Assembly: GCA_024234635.1 (NCBI GenBank)
Contig: JACKNX010000005.1
Coordinates: 124,001 to 188,000, forward strand
Reading direction: 5' to 3'
From: Pseudomonadales bacterium
GTDB taxonomy: Bacteria; Pseudomonadota; Gammaproteobacteria; Pseudomonadales; Azotimanducaceae
Length of the DNA stretch: 64,000 nucleotides
Under the pieces are notes generated by a model. That model was not told the DNA's origin. It searched no databases and was given only the letters and a program-made list of their open reading frames with translations. The position numbers were made by a program, and so were the translations under genes. Below are positions 26,743 through 36,087 of the stretch, piece after piece. Numbering within the stretch: the stretch's first letter is position 1; every line of letters begins with the position of its first letter.

Positions 26743-27879
26743 ATGGCCGCACTGAACGAAGAACAGAGCATTCTGAAGGACCAGGCGATCGCCTGGATCA
26801 ACGACAACGGGCCCGTCGCCGCCTTCCGCGCCATGCGCGACAGCGGCAATCCGCTGGGCTTCGAGCAGGCCACCTGGTCGGCGATGGCGGACATGGGCTG
26901 GCCGGGCATACTGGTGCCGGAAGAATTCGGCGGCTCGAACCTCGGCTACCTGACCTTTGGCCTGATTCTCGAGGAGCTTGGCAAACAGCTCACCGCCTCG
27001 CCACTCCTGGCATCCGGTCTGGTTGGCGCTGCGGCGCTGATCCTTGGCGGCAACGCGGCCCAGAAGAAGGCCTGTCTGCCACGGATTGCCGACGGCTCAC
27101 GTATCGTCACCCTGGCGGTGGATGAAAGCACACGGCACGATCCAGCCGGCATCGCCCTCGCCGCGCACAAGACCGCCAACGGGTTTGCGCTCTCCGGCGA
27201 CAAGTGTTTCGTGGTGGAAGGTGGCGCGGCCACCGACTTCGTCGTGGCGGCTCGTACCGCCGGCAACGCCGGCGATGCAAACGGCATCACGCTGTTCCTC
27301 GTGGACGGTGCTGCTGACGGCATCTCGCGCACGCTGCTGCGCACGGCGGACAGCCGCGGCTACGCGCACCTGAAATTCGCCAACCTGGAAGTCAGCCACG
27401 CAGCGGTGCTGGGGGACGTGGACAACGGCGGCGCGCTGCTCGACGCCATTCTCGACCGCGCCCGCGCAGGCGTGGCGGCCGAAATGCTGGGCACGGCATC
27501 GCAGGCCTTTGCCATGACCCTGGAATACCTGAAGACACGCAAGCAGTTCGGCCAGGTCATCGGCGCCTTCCAGGCGCTGGGGCACCGCGCCGCGGAGCTG
27601 TACACGGAGATGGAACTCGCCCGCTCCGCGGTGGAGGGAGCCCTGGCCGCCATCGACGCCGACGCAGCGGACGTCCCGGCAATGTGTTCACTGAGCAAAT
27701 GCAAGGCCGGTGCGTTCCTGTTCCGAATGTCCAATCAGCTCATCCAGATTCATGGCGGTATCGGCATGACGGATGAATTCGATGCGGGCTTCTATCTCAA
27801 GCGTGCCCGTGCTCTGGAGACGATGTACGGCAACCAGGGATTCCATCGCGCGCGGTTTGCGACGCTGATGGGTTTCTGA
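26743..27879 (+). CDS. Acyl-CoA dehydrogenase, subunit 2 of a heteromeric pair
   Basis: 378 residues. It has an acyl-CoA dehydrogenase fold (LVPEEFGGSNLGYLTFGLIL, TRKQFGQVIGAFQALGHRAA) and the C-terminal IHGGIGMTDEFDAGFYLKRA typical of the second, usually non-catalytic subunit type. The helix that would hold the catalytic Glu reads DRARAGVAAEMLG. Gene order and 8-base spacing with subunit 1 support an alpha2beta2 enzyme. It would oxidise the CoA ester of a bulky acid, possibly a steroid or terpenoid side chain; the actual substrate is unknown. Confidence 0.92.
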   Translation: MAALNEEQSILKDQAIAWINDNGPVAAFRAMRDSGNPLGFEQATWSAMADMGWPGILVPEEFGGSNLGYLTFGLILEELGKQLTASPLLASGLVGAAALILGGNAAQKKACLPRIADGSRIVTLAVDESTRHDPAGIALAAHKTANGFALSGDKCFVVEGGAATDFVVAARTAGNAGDANGITLFLVDGAADGISRTLLRTADSRGYAHLKFANLEVSHAAVLGDVDNGGALLDAILDRARAGVAAEMLGTASQAFAMTLEYLKTRKQFGQVIGAFQALGHRAAELYTEMELARSAVEGALAAIDADAADVPAMCSLSKCKAGAFLFRMSNQLIQIHGGIGMTDEFDAGFYLKRARALETMYGNQGFHRARFATLMGF

Positions 27880-27889
27880 ACCGCACTGG

Positions 27890-28414
27890 TCATTGCGCGG
27901 ATGGCGTCGATCTGACGCCATCCGCCAGCACCCTCTCCACGTACGCCTGGAAACCCGGGTCCTCGCCGCTGAGCAGCTCGGGCAGCAGGTTGGCAAAATC
28001 CTCGCGCAGACACCATTCCCGGATGGTGTCGTCCCACGAGTTCCACCGTCGCTGTTCAGCAGCGCTCATGTCCTCGCGATAGACAACCAGAAACGCCCGT
28101 TCGAAAAGCGCAATCAGCATGTCGAAGATCACCAGCATGCGCTCGCGCTGCTCCGGCGTCGGCTCGGGTAATGCGGTGGTGGTGCGAAGCTGCAGGTCGG
28201 CATTCGCCAGCACCACCTTGAGAAAGTCCGTGTATGCATCGGCCAGATGCAGATAGGCCTCCTCCTCCTCGTTCTCCAGTTCCTTGCGGTTCTGCGCATA
28301 GAACACCCACACCGCAAACGGCAGACCGATGATGGTGACGGCGTAGCTCGCCAATTCCAGGAAACGCGCCATGTCCATCGGTTGCCTCACCCTCGCCAGT
28401 GACGCGCGGATCAT
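27890..28414 (-). CDS. Membrane-anchored helical protein, uncharacterised
   Basis: 174 residues (162 if the ATG at 28378 is used, which starts just before the membrane helix). One N-terminal membrane segment (LELASYAVTIIGLPFAVWVFYA) is followed by a charged helical region, NRKELENEEEEAYLHLADAY and onwards, with no recognised catalytic motif. Architecture resembles the small anchored proteins at 56033 and 60921 but sequence similarity is weak. Convergent with the acyl-CoA dehydrogenase; its 3' end contains a 12-bp-stem hairpin. Confidence 0.75.
   Translation of the reverse strand: MIRASLARVRQPMDMARFLELASYAVTIIGLPFAVWVFYAQNRKELENEEEEAYLHLADAYTDFLKVVLANADLQLRTTTALPEPTPEQRERMLVIFDMLIALFERAFLVVYREDMSAAEQRRWNSWDDTIREWCLREDFANLLPELLSGEDPGFQAYVERVLADGVRSTPSAQ
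27897..27925. terminator. Bidirectional hairpin between convergent genes
   Basis: Perfect 12-bp stem GCGGATGGCGTC / GACGCCATCCGC with a 5-base loop. It overlaps the last codons of the 27890 gene and lies 18 bases past the acyl-CoA dehydrogenase stop. No U-tract. Confidence 0.55.
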
Positions 28415-28524
28415 GCGATGCCTGACGATGGAACTGAAGCGGCGATCCCGTAACAGTTCCTTTCCGAACGCCTTGGCAAACCAGGACTGTTAAAGTGCGG
28501 CCTCCAGAGTGACGCCCGCATCGC

Positions 28525-29802
28525 ATGTCATCGCCAACCAACGATCCCACCATCCACCGCGGCTATACGCTGGCCCTGCTTGTGCTTGTCTTTACCTCGA
28601 GCCATGTGGACCGGCAGATCGTGGCCATTCTCGCGCAGCCCATCAAGGAGACCTTCGCCGTTTCCGATACGGAACTGGGACTGCTCACCGGCGTGATGTT
28701 CGCCATCTTCTACGCCACGCTGGGCATGCCCATGGCCATGTGGGCGGATCGCGGCAATCGACGCAATATCATTGCACTGGCCATTGCCCTGTGGAGCGGC
28801 ATGACGGCGTTATGCGGCATGGCTACCTCGTTCGTGCAGCTGCTGCTGGCGCGCATCGGCGTAGGCGTTGGCGAGGCCGGTTCCAACCCGCCATCGCACT
28901 CGATCATCGCCGACCTCTACCCGCCGGAGAAGCGCGCCACGGCGATGGCCATTTTTGCGGTCGGCGTCAACCTCGGCATCATGCTGGGCTACCTCATCGG
29001 TGGCTGGGTAAACGAATGGCTGGACTGGCGCTGGGCGTTTTTCATCGCTGGCGCCCCCGGGCTGGGCATTGCGCTGCTGGTTCGTTTCACGCTCAGCGAA
29101 CCGCCACGCGGCTATTCCGAACCGGACCGCCACATCGGGCAGCCACCGCCGTTCATCGACGTGGTCCGCGCCATGCTGTCGTCGCGGATCATACGCAACA
29201 ACATGCTGGGTACCGTGGGCTTCGCCTTCGCGGGCTACGCGGTGGTGGCCTGGGCGCCGACGTGGTTCATGCGCTCGCATCACATGACCAGCGGCGAAGT
29301 CGGCACCATCCTGGCGCTGATGATCGGCCTGGGCGGCGGACTCGGCACCTTCTTTGCCGGCTGGTGTGTCGACCGCCTGGTCAGCCGGAGCCCTGGCTGG
29401 CAGGCGTGGATCAACGTCGTTGCCGTAGTCCTGATCGTGCCCTTCGCAAGCGTGGCCTACACCACCGATGACAGCCGTCTTGCGGTCATGCTGTTCATTT
29501 TTCCGGCAGTGTTCGGCGGCACCTACATCGGTACGAACTTCGCCCTGCTGCAGAATCAGATCCCGATAGCAATGCGCGCCACGGCTGCTGCAATCAACCT
29601 GTTCGTACTGAATATCCTGGGTCTCGGCCTCGGGCCGCTGACCGTGGGAGCAATAAGCGATGCGCTGACACCGGCGATGGGCGACGGGGGCCTGGGCATG
29701 GGCCTCCTGGCGATGAATGGCGTGCTGTTGTGGGCGGGCGCGCACTATCTGCGAGCCGGCTGGCTCCTGCACCGGGAGCGGCACGGCAACGGCCCGGCCT
29801 GA
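28525..29802 (+). CDS. MFS transporter, spinster-like (second copy)
   Basis: 425 residues with about 12 membrane segments. SSHVDRQIVAILAQPIKETF, VSDTELGLLTGVMFAIFYA and GVGVGEAGSNPPSHSIIADLYP match the spinster-like MFS signatures seen at 9403. A cytoplasmic-loop feature (WADRGNRRN) is shared with the first copy. Expected in the inner membrane moving a hydrophobic acid or related metabolite. It precedes the TauD gene by 67 bases on the same strand and may be part of that unit. Confidence 0.87.
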   Translation: MSSPTNDPTIHRGYTLALLVLVFTSSHVDRQIVAILAQPIKETFAVSDTELGLLTGVMFAIFYATLGMPMAMWADRGNRRNIIALAIALWSGMTALCGMATSFVQLLLARIGVGVGEAGSNPPSHSIIADLYPPEKRATAMAIFAVGVNLGIMLGYLIGGWVNEWLDWRWAFFIAGAPGLGIALLVRFTLSEPPRGYSEPDRHIGQPPPFIDVVRAMLSSRIIRNNMLGTVGFAFAGYAVVAWAPTWFMRSHHMTSGEVGTILALMIGLGGGLGTFFAGWCVDRLVSRSPGWQAWINVVAVVLIVPFASVAYTTDDSRLAVMLFIFPAVFGGTYIGTNFALLQNQIPIAMRATAAAINLFVLNILGLGLGPLTVGAISDALTPAMGDGGLGMGLLAMNGVLLWAGAHYLRAGWLLHRERHGNGPA

Positions 29803-29869
29803 CCACGCACAGCTTGTCGGTGGCACCCGGCCACCCTGATAATTCGCCGGTTTATCGACGGGATACGGG

Positions 29870-30709
29870 ATGACGCTTTCGATCCAACGCAATGGTGCCG
29901 TCGGTGCGCTGGTCTCCGGCGTCGATCTGCGCGCCCTGAGCCAGTCCGACCTGCATACGCTCCGGGACGCGTTTGCCGAGCACGGCGCACTCTTCTTTCA
30001 CGGTCAGCAACTCACTCCGGAGCAACACATCGTGCTTGCCGAGTCCTGGGGTGACATCAACGTCAACCGCTTCTTCCGCGCCGTGCCGGAGCATCCGCGC
30101 ATCGCGGAAGTACGCAAGGAACCGGATCAGACAGTGAACATCGGCGGCGGCTGGCACACGGATCATTCCTACGACCAGATTCCGGCGCTCGGCTCCATGC
30201 TGTACGCACGCGAAGTCCCGGCCTTCGGGGGCGACACGCTGTTCGCCAGTACCTGCGCCGCGTACGACAGTTTGTCAGACGGGCTGAAGCGCACGCTACT
30301 TGGCCTGCGCGCGGTGCACTCATCGCGGCATGTGTTTGGCGCGCAGTCCGCCTACGTCCAGAGCGCCGGCGACCGGCTCGGCAATGCCGATGCGGCCAGC
30401 CAGGATGCCGTGCATCCTGTGGTCATCCGGCATCCGCTGTCCGGGCGACCTTCGCTCTACGTAAACCCGGCGTTCACACTGCAGTTCGAGGGGTGGACGC
30501 CCATGGAGTCCGCGCCGCTGCTGGAGATGCTGTACCGGCACATCGCACGTCCGGAGCACACCTGGCGCTTTCACTGGCAACCTGGCTCCCTGGCATTCTG
30601 GGACAACCGCGCCACGTGGCATTTGGCCGTGAATGACTACCACGGCGAGCGTCGGCTGATGCATCGCATCACGCTGGAAGGTGGCCCACTCGAGGCGTAT
30701 TCCCACTGA
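29870..30709 (+). CDS. TauD/TfdA-family alpha-ketoglutarate dioxygenase
   Basis: 279 residues, normal for the family. The iron-binding HxD motif is HTDHSYDQ (about residues 96-100). The distal histidine is in WDNRATWHLAVND and the 2-oxoglutarate arginine is in ERRLMHRITLEG, the expected order. SRHVFGAQ and LSGRPSLYVNPAFT also fit TauD-like enzymes. It should be a cytoplasmic non-haem Fe(II) oxygenase that hydroxylates a substrate with release of succinate and CO2. The downstream NUDIX gene begins 53 bases later. Confidence 0.92.
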   Translation: MTLSIQRNGAVGALVSGVDLRALSQSDLHTLRDAFAEHGALFFHGQQLTPEQHIVLAESWGDINVNRFFRAVPEHPRIAEVRKEPDQTVNIGGGWHTDHSYDQIPALGSMLYAREVPAFGGDTLFASTCAAYDSLSDGLKRTLLGLRAVHSSRHVFGAQSAYVQSAGDRLGNADAASQDAVHPVVIRHPLSGRPSLYVNPAFTLQFEGWTPMESAPLLEMLYRHIARPEHTWRFHWQPGSLAFWDNRATWHLAVNDYHGERRLMHRITLEGGPLEAYSH

Positions 30710-30762
30710 GTCATGCGCCACACCACCCGGCCGGTCTGCCGGTTCTCACGGTCGCCGCGGGA

Positions 30763-31137
30763 GTGATCATCCGTCGCGGGCGCATGCTCATCGCCCGCCG
30801 CGCAGATGGTAAAGCGAACGCCGGTTACTGGGAATTTCCGGGCGGCAAGCTGGAAGCAGGCGAGACCGCCCGCGACTGCCTCGAACGGGAGTTTCAGGAG
30901 GAGTTCGGCATCGCCGTGCACACCGGCGCGTTCATCACGCGCAGCCACCATGTCGAGGCATCGCGCGTGATCGAACTTGTCGTGCACCACGTGCGCTGGC
31001 TGAAAGGCCGCCTGAAGCCGGTGGATCACGATGCCATCGTCTGGTGCCCGGCTCGCGAACTCCTCACCTACCGGCTGGCGCCGGCCGACGTGCCCGTGGC
31101 CGCGCTGCTCAAGAGCCGGCGGTGGACCGATCGCTGA
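30763..31137 (+). CDS. mutT: NUDIX hydrolase (MutT-like)
   Basis: 124 residues from the GTG at 30763. The Nudix box is complete: GGKLEAGETARDCLEREFQEE. The first beta-strand (LTVAAGVIIRRG) begins upstream of the GTG, in frame from a CTG at 30736, so the real start may be that CTG and the true protein about 9 residues longer. Likely hydrolyses a nucleoside triphosphate such as 8-oxo-dGTP. The gene symbol is by similarity and not secure. Confidence 0.82.
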   Translation: MIIRRGRMLIARRADGKANAGYWEFPGGKLEAGETARDCLEREFQEEFGIAVHTGAFITRSHHVEASRVIELVVHHVRWLKGRLKPVDHDAIVWCPARELLTYRLAPADVPVAALLKSRRWTDR

Positions 31138-31164
31138 CCGGACCCACCGCCTGCCGTTCTCCGC

Positions 31165-33153
31165 TCAGAGAAACGCCACGCCGCCGGCGACAAGGTGAAT
31201 CACACCCAGCGCCAGACAGGCCCAGCCAAGCAGCGACGCCATACCACCAAGTGTTTCCAGGCGCGCGGCCTGTCCCTTGAGGGCTTCCATGCCGGTCAGC
31301 GCTTCCCGCGCGGCAACGGCGCCACCGGCCAGTGCAGCAAGCTGCGGCAACCCGTCACCCGCCAGCGGCCGCAAGTTGACAAGGTCCAGCAGAAAATCGA
31401 GCACCGCCAGCCCGATACCGGCAAAACCGACGACTTTTGCGTTGCCGGACAGCGCCGAGATGGCACCCGCCAATGGCGCGACCATCGCCGCAACCTGAGC
31501 GCCGTTCAGTGTCAGTCCGAGGGCAACCAGAACAAGGCCCAGCAGCAGTCGCATGAGACCGCCAAACGCACCCTGTCCCGCCGCCGCGTCCGCGGCTTCG
31601 CGACTGGCATTCTCCACGCCTTCCGTCGCCTCGCGGATTGCCGCATTGGCATCCGCCAGTGCCTTGTCGCGCGCCTCGGCGAATGCGGCTTCGCGTTCCT
31701 GTTCACGTGCTTCCATGCGCGCGGCCTGCGCCGCCTCCTGTTCCCGCGCTTCAGCCTGGCGCCGTTCCTCCGCAGCGGCCTTTTCCGCATCGCGTGCCGC
31801 GGCAGCCGCCTCTTCAGCCGCCCGGTCCGCCGACGACGTGTCTTCTTTCTCCGGTGCCTTCTGCAGCGTAGGCGCGGACGGCACGGGCCAGGGCTTGCCG
31901 ATTTCCGGTACGTCCTCCGCCAGGTCTTCCATCGAATCGCTTTCCCACTCCCAGCCGTAGAAGCCCCCTGCCTCCACCGCCTCGGGTACCAGGCGGCCAT
32001 CGAAACTGGCGCCTTTCTCGGGAATGACCGTTTCCACCAGGATGGTATCCGGCGCCAGGGTCAGCCCCTGCTGCTGCTCCTCGTGTGGCTTGAGCGAACC
32101 ATCCGCGTTCACCGTCCAGCGGAACGTGCGCAACAGTTCGCCGTTGTCCATGAGACGGCATTCCCACTTGCCGGCATGTTCCATCAGGCCGGTGTTGGGG
32201 CCATAAGCCTCCAGGCCAATGGGCAGGCTGATGCGCATCAGGTGCCAGGTGAGGTACTCCCGGTACGGGTTGCCCCGGCGATAGTCCAGGGAATTGCGGT
32301 CCGAGTGCACCACCTGAAGCTTCTTCTCGGTTTTGACGGAAATGTTGTCCAGGCTGCCGGCTGCGCTCATCGCCGCAAAGTTGGGATCGTTCGGATTGCC
32401 CCAGACCAGCGTTTCACCATTCACCGTACAGGCCAGATGGGCGTCCAGGCTGGGACCGCTCCAGCTGTATTCATGCGGCGACACGTTCCAGTAGAGCGCG
32501 TATTTGCCCCCCTGCCGTGCCACCTTTTCGAGCTGTCCCCCCTGCCCCGACCGGTTCACGTAGCTGTTCATTCCCGTGAGAATGCTTGTCAGCGCCTCCT
32601 GGTGACGGGATACGAAGTACTCCGGTGCGTCCACCTGCGGCAGCGTTGCGGGCCCCCGCACCTTGGCCACCTTGCCCACCGTGATGGTGTAGGTATGCAT
32701 GGGGTATTCCTTGCCGGTGGCGCCATCGATGTAGCTCACGTCCACGGCAAACTCGCCTTCACCGGTGACCACCGGGCTCTTGCCCTGCACGGAGCCCGGA
32801 TACAGCGCCAGATTGGCAATAGCCACCGGATTGGTCGGGTATTCCTTGCGCCCCATCATGCCCATGGCCCGGTTGCCATCGGCACGCTTCTCCGCCAGCA
32901 CCTTGCGACCGTCGCGAATGGTGTAGTGAAAGGCGCTATGGTCCGGTGTGTCGCCGACAATGCGGAACCCCGGCTGCAGGGTCCAGCCGAGGTCCACCGG
33001 ACTGCCGTCCCGGTAATCGACCTCGCCCTTGATATCGAACCAGGTGTAGCCATGATCCAGCACCAGACCCGGCGGCAGATCGGCGCGCGCCCCGGTTGCC
33101 ACCAGAACCAGCACCACCCCCATCAAACAGCGACGCCACTGCATTGCGCGCAC
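31165..33153 (-). CDS. Large exported protein with coiled coil and C-terminal membrane segments
   Basis: 662 residues. The signal peptide is LMGVVLVLVATGARA. Residues 30 to about 430 appear as an extracytoplasmic beta-rich region with GYTWFDIKGEVDY and WNVSPHEYSWSGPSLDAHLACT. Residues about 440-530 are Ala/Glu/Arg-rich and coiled-coil-like. The last 120 residues hold several hydrophobic stretches (LLLGLVLVALGLTL, ALSGNAKVVGFAGIGL, GWACLALGVIHLVAGGV). No family is recognised. The unusual order of a secreted head, coiled coil and distal membrane part is what can be said. Expressed alone. Confidence 0.75.
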   Translation of the reverse strand: MRAMQWRRCLMGVVLVLVATGARADLPPGLVLDHGYTWFDIKGEVDYRDGSPVDLGWTLQPGFRIVGDTPDHSAFHYTIRDGRKVLAEKRADGNRAMGMMGRKEYPTNPVAIANLALYPGSVQGKSPVVTGEGEFAVDVSYIDGATGKEYPMHTYTITVGKVAKVRGPATLPQVDAPEYFVSRHQEALTSILTGMNSYVNRSGQGGQLEKVARQGGKYALYWNVSPHEYSWSGPSLDAHLACTVNGETLVWGNPNDPNFAAMSAAGSLDNISVKTEKKLQVVHSDRNSLDYRRGNPYREYLTWHLMRISLPIGLEAYGPNTGLMEHAGKWECRLMDNGELLRTFRWTVNADGSLKPHEEQQQGLTLAPDTILVETVIPEKGASFDGRLVPEAVEAGGFYGWEWESDSMEDLAEDVPEIGKPWPVPSAPTLQKAPEKEDTSSADRAAEEAAAAARDAEKAAAEERRQAEAREQEAAQAARMEAREQEREAAFAEARDKALADANAAIREATEGVENASREAADAAAGQGAFGGLMRLLLGLVLVALGLTLNGAQVAAMVAPLAGAISALSGNAKVVGFAGIGLAVLDFLLDLVNLRPLAGDGLPQLAALAGGAVAAREALTGMEALKGQAARLETLGGMASLLGWACLALGVIHLVAGGVAFL

Positions 33154-33352
33154 CCTCCTTTGTTGTCGAAGGGCAGACCATAAAAGGGAGCGGCGGCGAT
33201 GACAAGCACCTTAACCGCTCAGCCGCTGGCGGTGGCGCCGGCTGACAGGCGATGGCAAGCACCGGCGCAACCATGTGTGGATGCCTTCGGGCCGCCGGCA
33301 GGCGTCGACAAATGGACCAACGACGCCTCCCGCAGGCTGGCGTCGTTCCCTG

Positions 33353-34690
33353 TCAGGCCGCGGGCTTCAACCGGAACCGGATGGGCAGGTGCTTCAGGCC
33401 ATGCACAAAACTGGCCTGCAGCAACGCCGGTTCGCCAGCCAGCTCCATGAAGTCGATCCGTGGGATGAGTTGTTCGAAGAACAGGCGCATTTCCATCCGG
33501 GCGAGAATCAGGCCAAGACACTGGTGCGGACCGGTGCCAAACGCCAGATGCCGGTTGGGCTTGCGGTCGATCTGGAAGGCAAAGGGGTCGTCGAAAATCT
33601 CTTCGTCGAAGTTGGCCGAGGCGTAGAACAGGCACAGCGTCTCACCCCTGGCAATCCTGCGCCCCCGCAGCTCGGTGTCCGCCATTGCCGTACGTGCGAA
33701 CTGCGCCACCGGCGTCGACCAGCGGATCATCTCCTCCACCGCCAGCTTCAGACTTTCCTCGTCGTGCACCGTCGCTTTCATCTGTTGCATCTGTGCCGGA
33801 TGCGTCAGCAGCGCATGCAAACCGCCACTGATGCCCGTGCGGGTGGTTTCATGACCCGCAGTGGCAACGATCGTGTAGTAGGAAATCAGTTCCTTGTATG
33901 GCAGGTATTCGCCATCGATACGACCATTGGCGATGTAGGAGGCAAGATCTTCCGTGGGTTGCGCGCGGCGCTTTTCCGTCAGGTCGGTGAAATAGAGATA
34001 GATGTCCTTGATGGTTTCAAAGATGGACAGCGGATCGTCACCCACGCGTTTCATCTCCGGATCGTCGCCGGCAAACAGCTCGTTCGTGAGCTTGAGAATG
34101 CGCCACTCGTCCTCCTCGGGTACGCCGAGCAGTTCCGTAATCAGCTTCAGCGGCGGCCACACGGCAACATCCTGAACGAAGTCCAGCTCACGAACACCGC
34201 CGTCGCCCATCATGTCATCGAGGATGTTGCGGATGATGGCGCTGAGCCGCTCCTCGAGCCGTTTGATGTTGGTGGGCTTGAACCATGGTTGGGTGAGAGC
34301 GCGGTACTTGGGGTGATCCGGTGGATCCATCTGCACCAGAGAGCGGATCAGCCCCTGTTCGGTGGACTGCGCCATGACCTGCAGCAGGGCCGGCGTGTCC
34401 TGCAGACGCCGGAAGATCTCCGCGATGATCTCCTGGCGCATTTCCGGCCTTGCGACCTCCCGGCCGATGATCGGGCGAGGTTCGCTGGCAAACAACTCGG
34501 GCTGTTTCTCGATGGCGACGACGTCTTCGTGCTTGGTCACCGCGTAGAACGGCCGGAACGACGGAATGTCTATGCGCCGCAGCGGATCGTTCGCGCGCAG
34601 CCAGGCAAACGCCTGGTGCGGGTGGCCGTGACGGGCATAGTATTCGGGCGCAATTACATGCTCGTCGGCGTAGGAATAGGCACTGGACAT
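33353..34690 (-). CDS. Cytochrome P450 (CYP125/CYP124-like)
   Basis: 445 residues from the ATG at 34690; an upstream in-frame start at 34777 would add unrelated residues. I-helix AGHETTRTG, K-helix EEMIRW (ExxR) and haem loop FGTGPHQCLGLILARMEMR with Cys391 are all present, so the enzyme should be active. The N-terminus lacks a membrane anchor, so it is soluble and would need ferredoxin partners. The pattern resembles bacterial steroid or fatty-acid hydroxylases; the substrate is inferred only. No ferredoxin gene is adjacent. Confidence 0.9.
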   Translation of the reverse strand: MSSAYSYADEHVIAPEYYARHGHPHQAFAWLRANDPLRRIDIPSFRPFYAVTKHEDVVAIEKQPELFASEPRPIIGREVARPEMRQEIIAEIFRRLQDTPALLQVMAQSTEQGLIRSLVQMDPPDHPKYRALTQPWFKPTNIKRLEERLSAIIRNILDDMMGDGGVRELDFVQDVAVWPPLKLITELLGVPEEDEWRILKLTNELFAGDDPEMKRVGDDPLSIFETIKDIYLYFTDLTEKRRAQPTEDLASYIANGRIDGEYLPYKELISYYTIVATAGHETTRTGISGGLHALLTHPAQMQQMKATVHDEESLKLAVEEMIRWSTPVAQFARTAMADTELRGRRIARGETLCLFYASANFDEEIFDDPFAFQIDRKPNRHLAFGTGPHQCLGLILARMEMRLFFEQLIPRIDFMELAGEPALLQASFVHGLKHLPIRFRLKPAA

Positions 34691-34859
34691 GACAGCCTCG
34701 GTTGGTGGCGACTGCGCGCTAGCATACCGCATCCCCTCCGCCCGCCGTCTCGACCTGGCAGCGAATTGGAGGCGCACACGAGATATGGCGGCTTCGCCGC
34801 CACCCCGCCACGGCCGGGCGGTCCGATCAGATCACCGGGGTGACCCGATCGGGACAGGC

Positions 34860-35423
34860 TCAGGGCATGGTCTGCGTCAGGAAACGCGGAATGGCGCTCT
34901 GGCCGCGGATCAACCAGGCCGGCATCCCGCGAGACGCCATCAGCGCTTCGATGCCGGGCACGGACTGCACAGCCTGCCGCAATGCCAGCAACTGGGTTGC
35001 CCGCACGTCGACAAAAAACACGTGCCTGCCGGAGTCCAGCAACTGCTGCAGATGCGCAAAACGACGGTTGCGCCGCTGAATACCCGAAAAACCCGCTTCC
35101 CAGGTGCAAAATCCCAGCCCGCCAATCGCGAGAAACAGGGTAATCGTGGTTGATGCCTGCGACGCGAACGCACCCAGTTGCCAACCGACGCCAAGCACCA
35201 GCAGCGCAAGCACGGTACCCAGCAGGGCACCGCGCAGCCCCGCATGGAGCACGTCACTTTGCATCAGGGAACTGACACCGTGCAGACCGCTGTGGCTTTC
35301 GACACCGGAACCGTCCCGGCTCAACACGTGCATCTGCACGTAATCCAGACCGGCCGCCTGCAGGCGGTTGGCAAGCGTTTCGAGGACGTCGAGGTCGTTG
35401 GCCGCGTAGAAGTATCGCTTCAT
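34860..35423 (-). CDS. Two-TM protein with N-terminal stress-type domain, uncharacterised
   Basis: 187 residues. The N-terminus (MKRYFYAANDLDVLETLANR and then AAGLDYVQMHVL) resembles GspA/17M-like small domains. Two membrane segments follow (LRGALLGTVLALLVLGVGW, STTITLFLAIGGLGFC). The tail is basic (IQRRNRRFAHLQQLL) and ends with LIRGQSAIPRFL. No catalytic residues stand out. It lies alone between the P450 and the thioesterase genes. Confidence 0.7.
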   Translation of the reverse strand: MKRYFYAANDLDVLETLANRLQAAGLDYVQMHVLSRDGSGVESHSGLHGVSSLMQSDVLHAGLRGALLGTVLALLVLGVGWQLGAFASQASTTITLFLAIGGLGFCTWEAGFSGIQRRNRRFAHLQQLLDSGRHVFFVDVRATQLLALRQAVQSVPGIEALMASRGMPAWLIRGQSAIPRFLTQTMP

Positions 35424-35637
35424 GGTTCACCTCCGTGGAGGACCTGCGAAAAGACAGAGTCCGACCGGCGCGACCACTGCGTCAGAGCGCCGGTCTCAAC
35501 GGCAGTGTACGCCCTTTGCGGCACGCGGCAACGCAGCACGCTGACAGGCGCCAGGCCAGCTGCCCGCGGGCAGGCGTCGATGCGCCGATCTTGCGCGACG
35601 TCTTGGGTACACTGGCAGGCTGATTGCGGAGAGCCTC

Positions 35638-36087
35638 ATGGAACCCATCGACGACCACCTGTCCCAGATTCCCCACGCCGCGGCGATCGGCATGACACTG
35701 ATCCAGCACGACGACAACGGTTGTGTTGTGAAGATTCCCTATGCCGACCACCTGGTGGGCGACCCCGATACCGGTGTCGTGCACGGCGGCGCCATTACGG
35801 CCCTGCTGGACAACACCTGCGGCATGGCCGTGCGTATCCCCGGCGTCGCGCGGGAAGACGTAATGATGGCAACGCTGGATCTGCGCATCGACTACATGGC
35901 ACCGGCGGAACCGCACCAGGACATCCTCGCTCACGCGGTTTGCTACAAGCGAACGCGCAACATCGCCTTCGTCCGCGCTACCGCCTATCAGTCCACGCCG
36001 GACGATCCCATTGCCACCTGCGTCGCCTCGTTCATGTTCACCGGCACGGCTGAAGGCGGCTTCTCCGGTGTGGAGACAACGCCATGA
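35638..36087 (+). CDS. Hotdog-fold thioesterase (PaaI-like), first of a pair
   Basis: 149 residues. HGGAITALLDNTCGMAV gives the PaaI-type active-site helix and MATLDLRIDYMAPAEP fits the following strand. It probably cleaves an acyl- or aryl-CoA. It overlaps the second thioesterase by 4 bases (ATGA), so the two may form a heteromer or act in sequence. Predicted cytoplasmic. First gene of the four-gene cluster reaching 37526. Confidence 0.88.
   Translation: MEPIDDHLSQIPHAAAIGMTLIQHDDNGCVVKIPYADHLVGDPDTGVVHGGAITALLDNTCGMAVRIPGVAREDVMMATLDLRIDYMAPAEPHQDILAHAVCYKRTRNIAFVRATAYQSTPDDPIATCVASFMFTGTAEGGFSGVETTP

Noticed and set aside
31195..33183. 662-codon plus-strand frame opposite the exported coiled-coil protein
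   Set aside because: Almost exact antisense overlap, no signal or motif, biased composition; the minus-strand protein has a signal peptide.
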